A stretch of 64,000 nucleotides of DNA from Megalobrama amblycephala (taxonomy: Eukaryota > Chordata > Actinopteri > Cypriniformes > Xenocyprididae). A model generated the notes under the pieces. That model had not been told where the DNA came from, did not search any database, and saw only the letters and a list, made by a program, of their open reading frames with translations. Below, in pieces: positions 1-12,260 of the stretch. The stretch is from contig NC_063054.1 of the NCBI RefSeq assembly GCF_018812025.1, positions 31,438,418 to 31,502,417 on the forward strand. The letters run 5' to 3'. Numbering within the stretch: the stretch's first letter is position 1; each line of letters begins with the position of its first letter. Position numbers and translations under genes: made by a program.

Positions 1-691
1 CTGTTTCTTTCCCTCTTTATCCTTTAGCTCTCCTTTTCACCCTTTCCTCCTTTTAATAACATGGTTCAAAGGCGGCAAACTTGTACAACTACCTTTTTTT
101 CCCCCTTCTATCTACACTAATTTTTCCTTTGGATGATGCCACTGGCCTGGAACAGTGGATATTCAGTCATTGCTCGGTCCGGAATAGAAACTGGGCGCCC
201 TGACTCCCCAAAGGGCACCTTACCAGGTGAGGTCATGGAGATGGCAGCAGTTATAGATTACCCATCTGGGACCCAGCATCTGTAGCTTGCTTGACATTTA
301 CTGTGAACCCAGTGCATGTGTCTTCCTGTCCACTAGTACCCTTGATAGAAATCACACTGATTTCTACAAAACTAGTCATTAGCCAGAGCACTCCCAGATG
401 TTTAAGTACCCTTTCTCTTATGAAAAGGCAGCCTAGACTAGCTAAACTGCTGACAAAAACATCTTAAATCTGTCTAAAGTGGCTTGTTGGTTTAAAATGT
501 TTACTTAGTCTCCCAACCTGGCAAAAATGGGGTTTAGCTGCCTTAGCTGGAGGCCCAGCTAGCAAGTACCCTCTAAAATCAGCAAAACTGACTAGCCTGA
601 CCTTGGCAGATTTGATAATTATTTTCAGAAATATTTTGAAATATATATTAAATTAATAAATCATATAATGCTATAAAATATGACTTTTTTA
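1..691. other. intronic sequence, no feature seen
   Basis: This is non-coding sequence upstream of the nkain2 exon. No open frame with recognisable homology, tRNA or inverted-end element was seen. It becomes AT-rich towards the right. Confidence 0.5.
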
Positions 692-720
692 AATAATAAT
701 AATAATAATAATAATAATAA
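692..720. repeat. (AAT)n microsatellite
   Basis: About nine tandem AAT units. Directly to the right (about 730-870) is a worn fragment of the AT-rich hAT-like repeat family seen throughout the window, recognised by 'tcaaaagtgacagtaaagac'. Confidence 0.8.
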
Positions 721-872
721 TTTGATATAGACTACCTTTCAAACATTTGGGGACAGTACAGTTTTAATACTTTTATTTATGGACACATTAATTTTATCAA
801 AAGTGACAGTAAAGACATTCTTTTGAATGTTTAAATTGTAGTAATATTTCATAATATTATACTGTCTTTTAT

Positions 873-2560
873 GTTTAAGCTTGTGACTATCTTAAATGTC
901 CAGTTAAACTGCATATTTTTAACTAGTATTTGGTATGATTTGGCGCTGCTCTATAGAGCAGTGCCAGTAACAAACTAACATTGCCTATTTTAAACCAGTT
1001 AAGACCACTTTTGAAATTTAAGATGATCCAAACTGCTCTAAAGTGTTTTTTTTTCAACAGGGTTCATCCAGGTTTCCGCTACATGTTATCTAACAAAACA
1101 CCAGCGAACAACACCAGCTAACACAACAGCTCCAAGAGGAGAGATCAGATGTTCAGAGTTAAGCAACATATAGCTGCAAGTAAATCGATGACTGCAGAGC
1201 AGACACATCTCAGCCTATAACCTCTCTTTCACTAGAATGACGCAGCTATTTATGTTTGTTTTTGGGTTAACCAAGTCTCAGCAAGCAGCACAGAGTCTCT
1301 TTGTCCCACTCGTCATTGCAGTTTCCCTTCTTTCGCATGGCATTTTGTGTAAATGAGAGGAGCACCATGGGAAACGGACATGCCACACATTAGCATAATA
1401 TCCTCATTGTTTGTGCATGTGGCGGGCCGTGTGCCTCATCTGTGCATCTCCTGCATTCATATCGAGGGTGGAAAATAACAATAATCCCCAAGGAGTTTAA
1501 TACCACAGCCTTGGCCATGAGGTGAGAGAGAGAGTGAAAGAGAGAGAGAGCGTAATTCTAGAGCAAGCTGTGCGTAAATGTATGGAAATGATCCAAGACT
1601 CTCTGATAGACCACCTACACCTCACATTCAACCAAATCTTATTACAGTTTTCGAAGCTAAATTAAGCCGGTGCTCCAAAAAATAAATAACATTGAGTTGC
1701 CTGTAATGCTTGATCAAGTAACTGAGAGACACGCGGCAGTCTGTGCCAATTTTTCGACTTGCCTGAGAGGCAGTTTTGCAAACCTGGACTGTTCTCCAGG
1801 GGGTTCAAGGCCATTATTTTGCAATCATCATTGTTATACAGTCAAATTTGATTTGAACGTCAAATTGGGACTCTGTGTTCCCTTAGGCGGTATCAGTGGG
1901 CCGTCATTTTAGCGCCTCAGTTTTTCTACTTGCTTAATATGTCCTTAGAGGTGTGATTAACAGTTTTTGTTTTTTCCACTAGCAGTGGCTCAGCAATTGA
2001 GCTGATTATAGATGAATATAAGTTGGCCATTAGGGGGTTAATCAAGGATACTGTATAGTGCTTTGGAATGAATGCCATTCCAACAAAGAGCATTTGAAAC
2101 TACCCGCTTGTTAAGTCGTGACGTAAGGAACGCCTTTTCTGGGTCCAAGCCTCCACTCGTTTCACTTGAGAATGCCATCAACGGCCGTTTATGAGCGCTA
2201 TTTATTCAAATTAAACATCAAACATTTTAAAAAGTTAAACATTTTAAATACTTAAAGTCTACACAACAGTCTCCGTGCTCACAGACATTAGTATTTTAAC
2301 GATTTATAACAGATGAATCACTGTCTGGCCATCCGGAATTTTGGTATGGAGATAAAGGTTATGATTATCATTTTTTTGTAGTATTACACCACATTGTTTA
2401 TGTATATTAGCAACGTTTGTTGTTTTTCTTGTGGAATGAGATTTGGACCCGGAAGTGCTGCTGCGTGATACATCAGACTTAACAACCAAACAGTTAAATT
2501 AGCTATCTTAAATCACTTTTGTCTAGCAGCAATGATGCATTAAACTAATCGAAAATAACA
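873..2560. other. intronic sequence with a GA-rich tract
   Basis: No gene was seen. A purine-rich (GA)n-like tract occurs at about 1521-1551. The open frame at 1670-1912 has no recognisable motif and ordinary composition, so I treat it as chance. Confidence 0.45.
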
Positions 2561-2569
2561 GTAAAAAGT

Positions 2570-2930
2570 TTTACATTGATACAAAAAAAACCCAAACATT
2601 TAAATATATGCTGTTATTTTGAACTTTTTTATTCATCAAAGAATCCTGGAAAAAAAATATATCATGGCTAAACTGTTTTCAACATTGATAATAATTAGCA
2701 ATGTTTCTTTAGCAGCAAATCAGCATATTAGGATGATTTCTGAATGATCATGTGACACTGAAGGCTGGAGTAATGATGCTGAAAATTCAACTTTGACATC
2801 ACAGGAATAAATTACATTTTAAAATATATAAAAATAGAAATGTGTTATTTTATATTTTAAATATATTTCATAATATTAATGTTTTCCTACATTTTAATTA
2901 TATACATGCAGCCTTGGAACCTTACAACTT
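2570..2930 (+). mobile_element. hAT-like AT-rich non-autonomous repeat (partial)
   Basis: The copy contains the landmark blocks of this family in order: 'attcatcaaagaatcctg', 'ttcaacattgataataat', 'gcagcaaatcagcatatta', 'gatcatgtgacactgaag' and 'cacaggaataaattacatt'. The ends are worn. The same blocks recur in at least six other places in the window. Classification as hAT-like is from memory of fish repeats. Confidence 0.75.
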
Positions 2931-2995
2931 TATATAAAAATGTATTTTATATTTAACTTATCAAAAAAAATGAAAATATATATATAAAAAAAAAA

Positions 2996-2998
<3 letters not shown>

Positions 2999-3029
<31 letters not shown>
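2999..3029. repeat. (TA)n microsatellite
   Basis: About 15 TA units at the right edge of the AT-rich repeat copy. Confidence 0.85.
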
Positions 3030-3030
<1 letters not shown>

Positions 3031-3031
<1 letters not shown>

Positions 3032-4178
3032 TATACACTGCCGCTGACATGCTAGCTAATTATTTATTGTATTTTGTGTCTATCATAATTGATGAATTGA
3101 TTAAGTTCAGTTAATTGGAATGCATCTAGAATTTATACAGCCTTTTTATTTGTTCTTTCAGCTGCTTTTCTGATACGTTTAATTGTAAACTAATTTATAT
3201 GCAGATCATATAATTCAGTTGATTAAGATTTTTTAATCAATGTACAATGCTACAAATTAAAGATTTTCTTACTAACATTCTTATCCATCCATATCTATCA
3301 AATATACATACTTTATAATATGTGTCAACTAGTCCAGTCGTTAATCTGTCCTAATACCATTTTCTTTGTTTAATCATTGTCCAGTTGAGGTTATTAATAA
3401 GCTGTTCTCCTCACCTTTCATCTTAGCTCTGCAGACAAGACAAGTCATGTGATCCCTCCTCGTTCAAACGCCCACCCCCCATCACATCCCCTCAGTGACA
3501 GTTTCTCTCCTGGGGCCGGGACATGTGCTCCAGTCTTCTCATTCATTATCTTTGCACACTTCCACTAGTCCGCACCAGAATGCCAATTGCACAAAGGAGT
3601 GATTGATTACCTTTGTCATAACAATAGCGTGGACTCAGATGACTTACGTGCTCACTATGTCGTCGGGTTATAGATGGTTGGCCTTTGTTCTGAATATGAA
3701 ATCTGTTGATTTTGTGATTTTGCCACATTAGGTGTGAAAGTTAGATGTATTCTAGGCACAACCACTCTGTTATGGATTTCATGGAAATCAATGAGAGACT
3801 TGGCAGCCTGAAATTTTCATGAGAAACGGTGTTGAAATTTGCTTTTTTTCCTTAAACTGACTTTGACAGCACAAAATTTTGCTATCGAGCTGGCGAGTGG
3901 ATTTCAATCTGTAGAATAAAACGTATAATTGGTGTAACATTCAGACATTCATTTGGTTTGTGTAAGGAGATGGATATCGCTTGTTCAAGGATTATTATAT
4001 AAATTTAGCAAAGTACACTGAATGAATTCTGAGCTGTTCATTCTTTCTACATCTCTAAACTCTTGTCTTGGTGATGAGGTAATGTTTCATAAAGAAAGGC
4101 TGACAGCATTCATCATAATAACCTCTATTTGACTCTTAGCTAGCATGTCAGTGGCAGTATATACCATATTTCCACACA
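3031..4178. other. intronic sequence, no feature seen
   Basis: Non-coding. Short open frames on the - strand (for example 3546-3728) show no recognisable motif. Confidence 0.45.
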
Positions 4179-4219
4179 CAGTGGATATAAAAAGTCTACA
4201 CACCACTGTTAAAACGGCT
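4179..4219. mobile_element. Tc1/mariner terminal-repeat fragment
   Basis: The short block 'cagtggatataaaaagtcta' followed by 'cacaccactgttaaaa' matches a Tc1-type terminal inverted repeat common in fish. The rest of the element is absent, and a SINE starts directly next to it. Confidence 0.45.
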
Positions 4220-4568
4220 TGATTTATGTGAAAAGTAAAAGTGACATGACATGTGGCCAAGTATGGTGTCCCATACACGGAATTTGTTCTGCTCTGCATT
4301 TCACCCATCCAAGTGCACACGCAGCAGTGAGTATTGAACACACACACACACACTGTAAACACACACCAGAGGGCAGCTGTTTTCGCTGTGGCGCTCATGG
4401 AGCGATTGGGGGTTAGGTGCTTTGCTCAAGGGCTCTTCAGTTGTGGGTAATGAGAGTGGAAGAGAGCATTGTTCATTCACTCCGCCCACCTACATTTCCT
4501 GCTGAAACTGAAACTCGAACCCACAACCTCCGGGTTACAAGTCTGACTCTCTAACCATTAGGCCACAA
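4220..4568 (-). mobile_element. tRNA-derived SINE (V-SINE-like)
   Basis: On the - strand the head reads as a tRNA: an A-box-like 'tggcctaatggttagagag' near 4565, then a B box 'gggttcgagtttcag' near 4512. The body holds the vertebrate-SINE core type block 'gagcaaagcacctaacccc' near 4425, then a CA/GT-rich tract and a tail near 4225. Open frames here are SINE sequence, not host genes. Confidence 0.75.
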
Positions 4569-5429
4569 AAACCTAATTCAACTTAACTTCAACTTGCCTA
4601 GACCAGCATGGGAATTCAGAATGTGACATATAACTCATCTCATAAAATACATTTTTTTGCTACCAACTTTTAAGTTGGAAACAAATTGGGCTGGTTAAGC
4701 TAGTTAAGAAGCCTGCACCTGCATCCAAAACAACATAAGATGGTGACCAGTCATACTGGGCTTTTCAGCCAGGTACATGTGCATGCTGTTCTGATCCAGG
4801 CTTAATGAATTCCCATAACACACTCTGATGGTTAAACCTCCATCATGTGAACGGATTTTGGTATTGCAATTAAATGCAAATGATCCTGACACTTGAGGCT
4901 TAAGATCAGAAGTTTCCATCCTCCTGCAAAGAGATGACCCTTTCTCCCATCGGAGGAGTCGGCTCAGAGTCCGGCAGCGACTGACATTATTTCTCCCTCA
5001 GTAAATGCCTTTGTCACTTTAAAGTGAAACTCCTTCCAGCGGTACGGAGTCAGGACTCAGAGGCACTGGGGAAATTAAAAGCAGCAGCAGAAGCCGTTAC
5101 ACCATGCGATTGATGATCCAGGTTCAGGTTCGCAGATCTCTGGCTAAATCTGCTCTCGGTCCCACAGGCTCGGGCTAGACGCACTGTATTATTTGTTAGC
5201 GAGAAGTTTATCCTTGTCTAAAATCACAAAAACCTTTTAACATGTGCACATGGCATTTTGAATGATTGCAAACAAGTGTTGATTTGAGGGTTCAAGTGAA
5301 GAGCTACTGGTGTTTTTGAATGACTGGACATTTTCTCGTCTTTCTGAGCAAATACTGTATATGCATGCACAGATGCTTAAAGCCATTTTAACCTTTTTAA
5401 AAGTTGCTCACACAAAATTTTTTTAATGC
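4569..5429. other. intronic sequence, no feature seen
   Basis: Non-coding, with no inverted-end element or recognisable exon. Confidence 0.45.
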
Positions 5430-5809
5430 TGTAAGGTTTGTAAGATTTCAGTAATATTTTGTTAATTTTTAAAGTCTATTATGCTCACCCAGACTGCATT
5501 TATTTGATCAGAAATAGTCAAGACAGTAATATTGTGAAATGTTATCACAATTTAAAAGAACTGTATTCTATTATAATATATTTTAAATTGTAATTTATTC
5601 CTGTGATGGAAAATGCTGAATTTTCAGCAGCCATTACTCATCAGTGATCCTTATAATATGCTGATTTGCTGCTCAAGAAACATTTATTATTATTATCAAT
5701 GTTGAAAAAAGTTGTGCTGCCTAATATTTTTATGGAAATTGTGATACATTTTTTAGAATTCTATGAACAGAAAGTTCAAATGAGCAGCATTTGTTTGAAA
5801 TAGAAATTT

Positions 5810-6082
5810 ACTAAACAGATTTACAGATTTACTAAACGGGGCAAATTAGCATGAGAGTGCAATTCCACAAATGCGCTGATGGGAGTGGCAAGTTTTGCGC
5901 ACGATCTACTGCTGACGCGCAAATTAAAGAACACAGACGCAGTCAAATCATTTACACAATGACCAACGCATTCTACAAAGAGCAGTAGAAATTAGCGCTG
6001 GATCGCAAATAAGCAGAGCTGATGCTCATCAGGTGCGGGTCGACACGGGCGCAACTTGTTACATGTAATCTGACAAACATGT

Positions 6083-6153
<71 letters not shown>

Positions 6154-6598
6154 TAGGCCAACATGGCTTGGCAAGCAATATGTTCGGATAATGCCTTCCT
6201 CTGGCATTCCAAAGAAATTAATACGAGTGGAAAATATTTTCTCCCTTCTACCATGTGTTCTCTGTTCTCTGTTGTGTCTCCTCCTAGCAGCAACAATTGC
6301 AGCCATGTCGCACAATGGATTAAGACATGCTTTTTTCGAGCGTTAAATAATGGCGGAAATAGCAGTAAATTGACTAGCGGAAACATTAGTAAATCACTTT
6401 GCGTGATTCAATTGAATACTCTCCTCCCATAAATTTTGCGTCTGGAAGCTAGGGAAATCCTACAAATGCATATGCAATATAGTCAGCCGCAAAAATAACT
6501 CAGACATTTTGCACTGCTTGTCTTTAGTAAATCCCAACAGTAGTTTTTTAAGGCCAAAAGAGGGTTGCGCTTGTGCAAGCTGTTAGTAAATCTGGCCC
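5810..6598. mobile_element. non-autonomous element inserted in a hAT-like repeat
   Basis: It interrupts a collinear repeat copy. The right end reads 'agtaaatctggccc' and the left end has related 'agatttactaaacgggg', so the ends are imperfect inverted repeats. The exact left boundary and target duplication could not be fixed. No transposase is visible. Confidence 0.5.
6087..6149. repeat. (TA)n microsatellite
   Basis: About 31 TA units. It gives rise to the poly-Ile/Tyr runs in spurious open frames here. Confidence 0.9.
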
Positions 6599-6713
6599 TT
6601 AATGTCTTTACTGTCACTTTTGGTCAATTTAATACATCCCTGCTAAATAAAAGTATTAATTTCTTTTTCTTTTCTTTTTTTTTTAATTTGAATGACCCCA
6701 GACTTAGTGTGTG

Positions 6714-8890
6714 TATACATTAAGCAGATCATATAATTTGTTGTTGCTTTGGGTGACAGCAATGCATATCAATATAAATTGACAAAAATACAAAAAATTC
6801 TATTTTAATACTCAATACTAATTATACAAGATTATACAATTCAAAAACATAGTGATGAATAGTAGCATTTAACTTATTATTTAGCTACAAAAAAGATTTT
6901 TTGGGGATTAACCAAATGAATGGGTGAATCGTTTTATTGAATTGTTAGATTTACATGAGCTGTCCAAACAAACTGATTCACTAAAATGAATCAGACCTCC
7001 CAGGACCTTTACAGTACAGTACAAACAGTAGGACATTTTATGAGAAAGCGTTTGATTCCCACAGCTTGATCACTGTAAATTTGTGTGCACAATGCAATAC
7101 CCATAATACCCAATATATTCTGTATGATTGTCCTCTTCATATATCTCATTGTGCATATATTCAACAATGATGAAAAAAGTGATGGACCAGGTACCTCTTG
7201 AATTTGTACTACTATCTTCTTTTGTAGCGAACGAATGTGAATCTCTTCCTGAATCATAGATTTAAAGTGAGCATACTCTTATTTTGAATGCGATGTGTGT
7301 ATAATCTAACTCAAAACTACTGTGGGATTTTTCATTGTCAGCCTTTTAAACTCATTAATTTGTTTTTGTGGCATCATTTTATCTAGCTGCTCAAAGCCTG
7401 ACAGGGCAGAGAAAGGAAAGGTGCGGAGTTTACCCCCTCTCTCTCTTTGTGCGCGGCTGTGATTCCATTAAAACAGGGTGCACAGCTCGACGCGCGCCAG
7501 TGCTACTCAGGCAGCAAACCAAATTGTTTGCCTTTGTGTCATTTCCGGCCGGTTGGTCTTGTTGGATACGCTCGGCCCCTGTCACTTTGTCTGTGGCGCA
7601 AATGGTCCCGGCACACTCCCCTGCCTCCCTATAGAAGCGCGCTGACCTCACCGCCTTGGGGTCCAGCTCGGCTCTGCAGGGTGCAGCATGGCCCAGACGC
7701 CCTCTTGTTCTCCATCTCTATGCCAGGCACACCAGAGCCCTTCATTTGTGGCTTCTGGGGCTTATTCATTTGGCCTATCACAGAGAGACAGTTTTAGGGG
7801 GGCGATATATGTGTGTGTGTGTGTGTGTGTGGCATATGGTTAGGGGGTAGCTCTCCATTTCCCATCTTGCACCTGCTCCTCGGAAGGTGATTGGAGGAGG
7901 GATGCACAATACTTCAGGCAGTTCAGATCAGGGAAATGAACCAAACCACAAACTCTCTTGCTAACACACATACATACCCCTGCAGGCCCCCAGCTAACTC
8001 ATTTCCCAATTATTTGTAGGTCAGCAGTGTTAGTAGCATGATTGTGTAGCCATTTCACCATTATTCTCATAAGGTCTCCCACGGCAGCAATTTGGATGTA
8101 AGTGGGGTTAGGGGAGGGGACGTAATGGCAGTCGCACAAAACCCGCCGGTCTCGCCTATTCCATTTGCCTGTTTTACCAGGTCACTTTAATGCTAACTTG
8201 ATGAACATAAGATGTTTGCTTTCAATGCAAACAGCTGTCGTCTTTAAGGGGTTCATCAACTACAATAAAACACATGGAAATGAATGCATGCCTTACGCTA
8301 GGGGTGGGCGACATAACCAAAATCTTATTTCATGATAACAATTTACAGTATTTCACGATATAGTGTTTTTTTTTTGTTTGTTTGTTTTAAATAGGAACAA
8401 AGGAGCAAATTATAAATATAAAATGAGAAGGAATACAAATTCTTTTTCAGCTACAGTATGTTTATTCAAAATGTAATAAGAAATACAATAGAAATTGTAT
8501 AATCAAATGTAAAAATAAAACACTGCATAGTATGAATGCATGAATTGAATACAAATTGATTCTACTGTCACTTTAAGAGTGAATTCACGGATCTAATATA
8601 CTGACTCACCCAATTTTCTACCAACTGTTTACGTTCTCTTAAAACATAATGTGATTGTGTTTACATGGATGCTTCACACGGCATTTTGACATAATTGTGC
8701 GTGTATTTGACCATTCAGGCTCAAAAAGCCAAAAAAGAAATGGATTGCATTGAGGATTGATTGTATTACCGCATTTAGTTCTATTTTCACGGCTTTTTGT
8801 GCTTAAGAACTCCTTTAAACATTATGCACATCCCACTCTTAATTTTCTCATTCACAAATGTTTCTTTATCACTGTAAGGTGTTAATAACT
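6714..8890. other. intronic sequence with (TG)n and a GC-richer block
   Basis: A (TG)n tract lies at 7809-7831. The block at about 7400-7760 has clearly higher GC than its surroundings and overlapping open frames on both strands, but no recognisable protein motif. It could be a regulatory element or unique intron. Nothing else was seen. Confidence 0.4.
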
Positions 8891-8894
8891 TTAA

Positions 8895-9415
8895 AGGGTT
8901 AAAAATTGTAATCAATTACTCACCCTCATGTCGTTCCTAACCTGTAAGACTTTTGTTCATCTTCGAAACACATTGAATATTGAAGATATTTTATGAAATC
9001 TGAGAGATTTCTGTCCCTCCATTGACAGTCCACGCAACTACCACTTTGTCACTTCAAAAAGTTCATAAAGAGATAGTAAAACTAATCCATATAAATCTGG
9101 TGGATTAGTCCAAGTTTCCTGAAGAGACAAGATCGCTTCATTTGATGCACAGATTGAATTAAGGCTTTTATTCACATATAAACATTGATCAGCGAGCATA
9201 AACAGAAGCTCAACCATACTGGCTTGACACGTGAGAAGAAACCGCATTGGTTCTCACAGAAGCTCAAACATGCTTGCATAACACACAAGAATGAACCTCA
9301 TTGGTTCTCGCACATCAAGCAAACATGCTTGAGCTTCCGTTTACCATAGCTGATGTGTGAGTTGATGACCGTTTATATTATGAAATTCAATCTGTTCATC
9401 ATATAAAGTGATCGT
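8895..9415 (+). mobile_element. TTAA-flanked palindromic element, 3'-truncated
   Basis: TTAA at 8891 precedes 'agggtt', followed by the family blocks 'tactcaccctcatgtcgttc' and 'gttcatcttcgaaacacat'. Inverted pieces of the middle appear near 9370-9415, after which homology stops with no right end. No coding. Confidence 0.65.
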
Positions 9416-10265
9416 AGTACTGTGCTATGTGGATATATTTACATACTGTGATTTAAAGAATATAGCAAAAGCTCTAACAATCTATTATCGCCACGATGTC
9501 ATACCGCTCAAACCTTCCTTACGCATTAGCTTCAGATGAAACGAGCAACAGACAGGATAGCACATTTATGATGTTTTCGGCTCATTTTAACATAGGAATG
9601 CCAAGAGACTTGATCTATTTCATTTCCTGATGTGAAGCACAACATTTCCTTAAGCAATGTGGTGCAGAATTGGCCGCAAACGTCCTGTCAGGGGAACAGA
9701 TGTCCTTAGCCTCGTCGCCAGGAGTCCCATTTCCCAATTAATGAGCTGTGTCCCTATCCCACTCTCCTACCTAAAGCCCACCTGGACAAACACACATCCA
9801 CACACTCTGTATGTTCCATCTTTCATCTTCACCTAACAGTCTATCCTCTCTGCCTCATTAGAAATAAACACTTTTGCATGCTCCATATAAATCATAGCCT
9901 CTGGTTTATAGACTGTTTCTGCATGCTTAAAGACGATATGTGCAATTTTTTCCCTATGTTAAAATATTTTCTCAATCCCAGTTTAAAGCCGAAGTGTGTA
10001 ATTTCAGTGCCATTAGTGCCAACAGATGGAATTACAAATAAAATTACTGTTTTTAAAGGGGTTTCCCAAACACTCACACTGTGTGGAGCCATTTCGTTTT
10101 CAGTTACAGTTTTTTAGTCGTTGTTTTCGTCTTTTGGCAAAATGATTATTTTTTTTATTTAAGGGCCATTCACACCAAGAATAACTAATGGTACCTATAA
10201 CTATAAAGTTTCAATAGTTATTCTAATTCTATTAGAATAGGGAAGTCCACACCACAACTGTAATG
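9416..10265. other. intronic sequence, no feature seen
   Basis: Non-coding. No inverted-end element or exon was recognised. Confidence 0.4.
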
Positions 10266-10269
10266 TTAA

Positions 10270-11128
10270 ATTATGAAAATGAAAATTCTCTCATTAATTA
10301 CTCATCCTCATGTCGTTCCACACCCGCAAGACCTTTCCTCATCTTCGAAACACAAATTAAGATATTTTTGAAAAAATCCGGCTCAGTGAGGCCTGCATTG
10401 CCAGCAAGAAAATTTACACTTTCAATGCCCAGAAAGCTACTAAAGACGTATTTAAAACAGTTCATGTGAGTACAGTGGTTTAAACTTAATGTTATGAAGC
10501 GACGAGAATACTTTTTGTGCGCCAAAAAAATAAATAAATAAATAAAAATAACAACTTTATTCAACAATATCTAGTGATGGGCGATTTGCTTCATGAAGCT
10601 TCAAAGCTTTACAAATCTTTTGTCTCGAATCAGTGGTTCGGAGCGCGTATCAAACTGCCAAAGTCACTTGAACCATTAAAATTTCGAAACACTCATTACG
10701 TAATGAAGCCTCGTTTACTAAAATCATGTGACTTTGAGTTTGATACGCATTCTGAAACACTGATTCGAAACAAAAGATTCGTAAAGCTTTGAAGCTTCAT
10801 GAAGCAGTGTTTGAAATCGCCCATCACTAGATATTGTTAAAAAGTTGTTATTTTGGGTTTTTTTGGCGCACAAAAAGTATTCTCGTCGCTTTATAATAAG
10901 GTTGAACCACTGTACTCACATGAACTGTTTTAAATACGTATTTAGTAGCTTTTTTTCTAGGTATTGAACTACTATTAAGTGTTAATTGTCTTGGCAATGC
11001 AGGCCTCACTGAGCCATCGGATTTGGTGAAACATATCTTAATTTGTGTTCTGAAGATGAAGAAAGGTCTTATGGGTGTGGAACGACATGAGGGTGAGTAA
11101 TTAATTCATTTTTGGGTGAACTAACCCT
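10270..11128. mobile_element. TTAA-flanked palindromic element (compound)
   Basis: TTAA lies at 10266-10269 and 11129-11132. The right arm ends 'gggtgaactaacccT' and the arms are reverse complements over several hundred bases. The left tip has lost the usual 'agggttagttcaccc'. An inner palindrome, 'tagtgatgggcgattt' to 'aaatcgcccatcacta' (about 10571-10831), sits at the centre. It is non-coding and most like non-autonomous Kolobok elements. Confidence 0.8.
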
Positions 11129-11859
11129 TTAACAACAAAGAGAATCACTTTCAGATAGTGTTGTCAAAAATACAGCACTGTTGAGCGGATTGCACCTCTG
11201 ATTGATCATTGTGTTCACACACTCAACAGATATGTCTGTGATTGGCTACAATGATCAACACACGGGAGCATTAAAAGCACACGGAAGTGTATGAAAGCGA
11301 GAGCGTTTGAAAGCAGGCATCTATTAGCCTCTAGTAGCTTTCAAACGCTCCCTTATGTATCTGTAAGACAGGGGTGTATGGAGTCAAATTAATGCCTTAA
11401 AGTTCTGCACAAAAATAAAGTTTTGCAAAACAAAAAAAAAAGAATTGAGCAATAAAAAAATGTTTTGCAAACAAAAATAAAGAATTGCAAAGGAAAAATA
11501 AAGTATTGAGCAGAAAAAAATAAGTTTTGCAAACAAAAATAATAAATTGCAAAATAAAATAACGTAGTGCAAAAATAAAAATATAATCAATTACAAAAAT
11601 CAATGACAGCTGTAATCCTATTTTATCTTTGCCACATATTTTTCATGCTCAAACCTTCTAAATCATTTGCAATGCTCATTTTATTCTGCGTTTCAGTCAA
11701 GCGTGCGCTCACTATACCGGCTTTCTTTTGCGCTGCACTTTTCTGTGCGGATCTCTTTATGGCACTGGTTTGACGTGGGGGTGGAGTCAAGAAACGGGGG
11801 CACGCCCCGCGAAACACGTCATCGGCAGGAGACGCAGATCGGAACAGAACAGATCAAGC

Positions 11860-11967
11860 CCTGCGTCCCAATGTGCATACTATCCACCCTATCCGCCCTA
11901 AATAGTATTGAATATTACTAGTGTCACATACTATTTAGGATGGATAGTTTGCACATTGAGACGCAGG
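11860..11967. mobile_element. 108-bp MITE, innermost layer
   Basis: Ends 'cctgcgtcccaatgtgca' and 'tgcacattgagacgcagg' are inverted with one mismatch. It is flanked by the 5-bp direct repeat CAAGC (11855-11859 and 11968-11972). The centre is a small AT-rich palindrome around 'ctaaatagtat'. Confidence 0.65.
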
Positions 11968-12088
11968 CAAGCATAGAGACAGAGCGCATTTATTATAATC
12001 TGAAAACCACGCCCACTGGGGGAAAAACAATCCAACCGTCTCCAGGCTGCCTTCTTGTCTTTTCTGACTCATTACAAAAAACAGAACA

Positions 12089-12260
12089 ATGCCTAAAAGG
12101 TGTTGTGTGACAAGGTGTACAGCTAACAAGCTAAAAAACCCAGAAATAAGTTTTTATAAGCGACCCCAAAAAACGAATGTTTAAGGACACAAAAGTGGAT
12201 ACAGGCAGTGAGACAGAGCGCAACGGGTCATATTACTATAAGAAATGCATTGGAGGGGGT
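12089..12260 (+). pseudogene. THAP-domain N-terminal fragment inside a transposon
   Basis: An ATG at 12089 opens 31 codons beginning MPKRCCVTRCTANKLKNP, the CxxxxC start of a THAP zinc finger, followed by 'SFYKRP'. A stop follows at 12182. In another frame the next bases read RTQKWIQAVRQ, which is the expected W-containing THAP segment, so a small indel has broken the frame. The later Cys-x2-His is not seen. THAP is the DNA-binding domain of P-element and Kolobok transposases and of THAP proteins. It sits in the non-palindromic middle of a mobile element and cannot encode a working protein. Confidence 0.6.

Larger units (their letters stand above)
5430..6713 (-). mobile_element. hAT-like AT-rich repeat, split by an insertion
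   Basis: The left part (5430 to about 5808) carries the family's blocks in reverse, such as 'tttattcctgtgatgg' and 'atatgctgatttgctgctca'. The right part resumes at about 6599 with 'aatgtctttactgtcacttt' and ends near 'gaccccagact'. The parts are collinear, so the sequence between them is a later insertion. Confidence 0.7.

Noticed and set aside
5973..6386. 137-codon - strand frame with a long Ile-Tyr run
   Set aside because: It is created by the (TA)n microsatellite and flanking transposon sequence.
11384..11603. Phe/Leu/Ile-rich frames resembling membrane proteins (also at 12585-12797)
   Set aside because: They are translations of the A/T-rich arms of a palindromic transposon and appear in mirror image in both arms.
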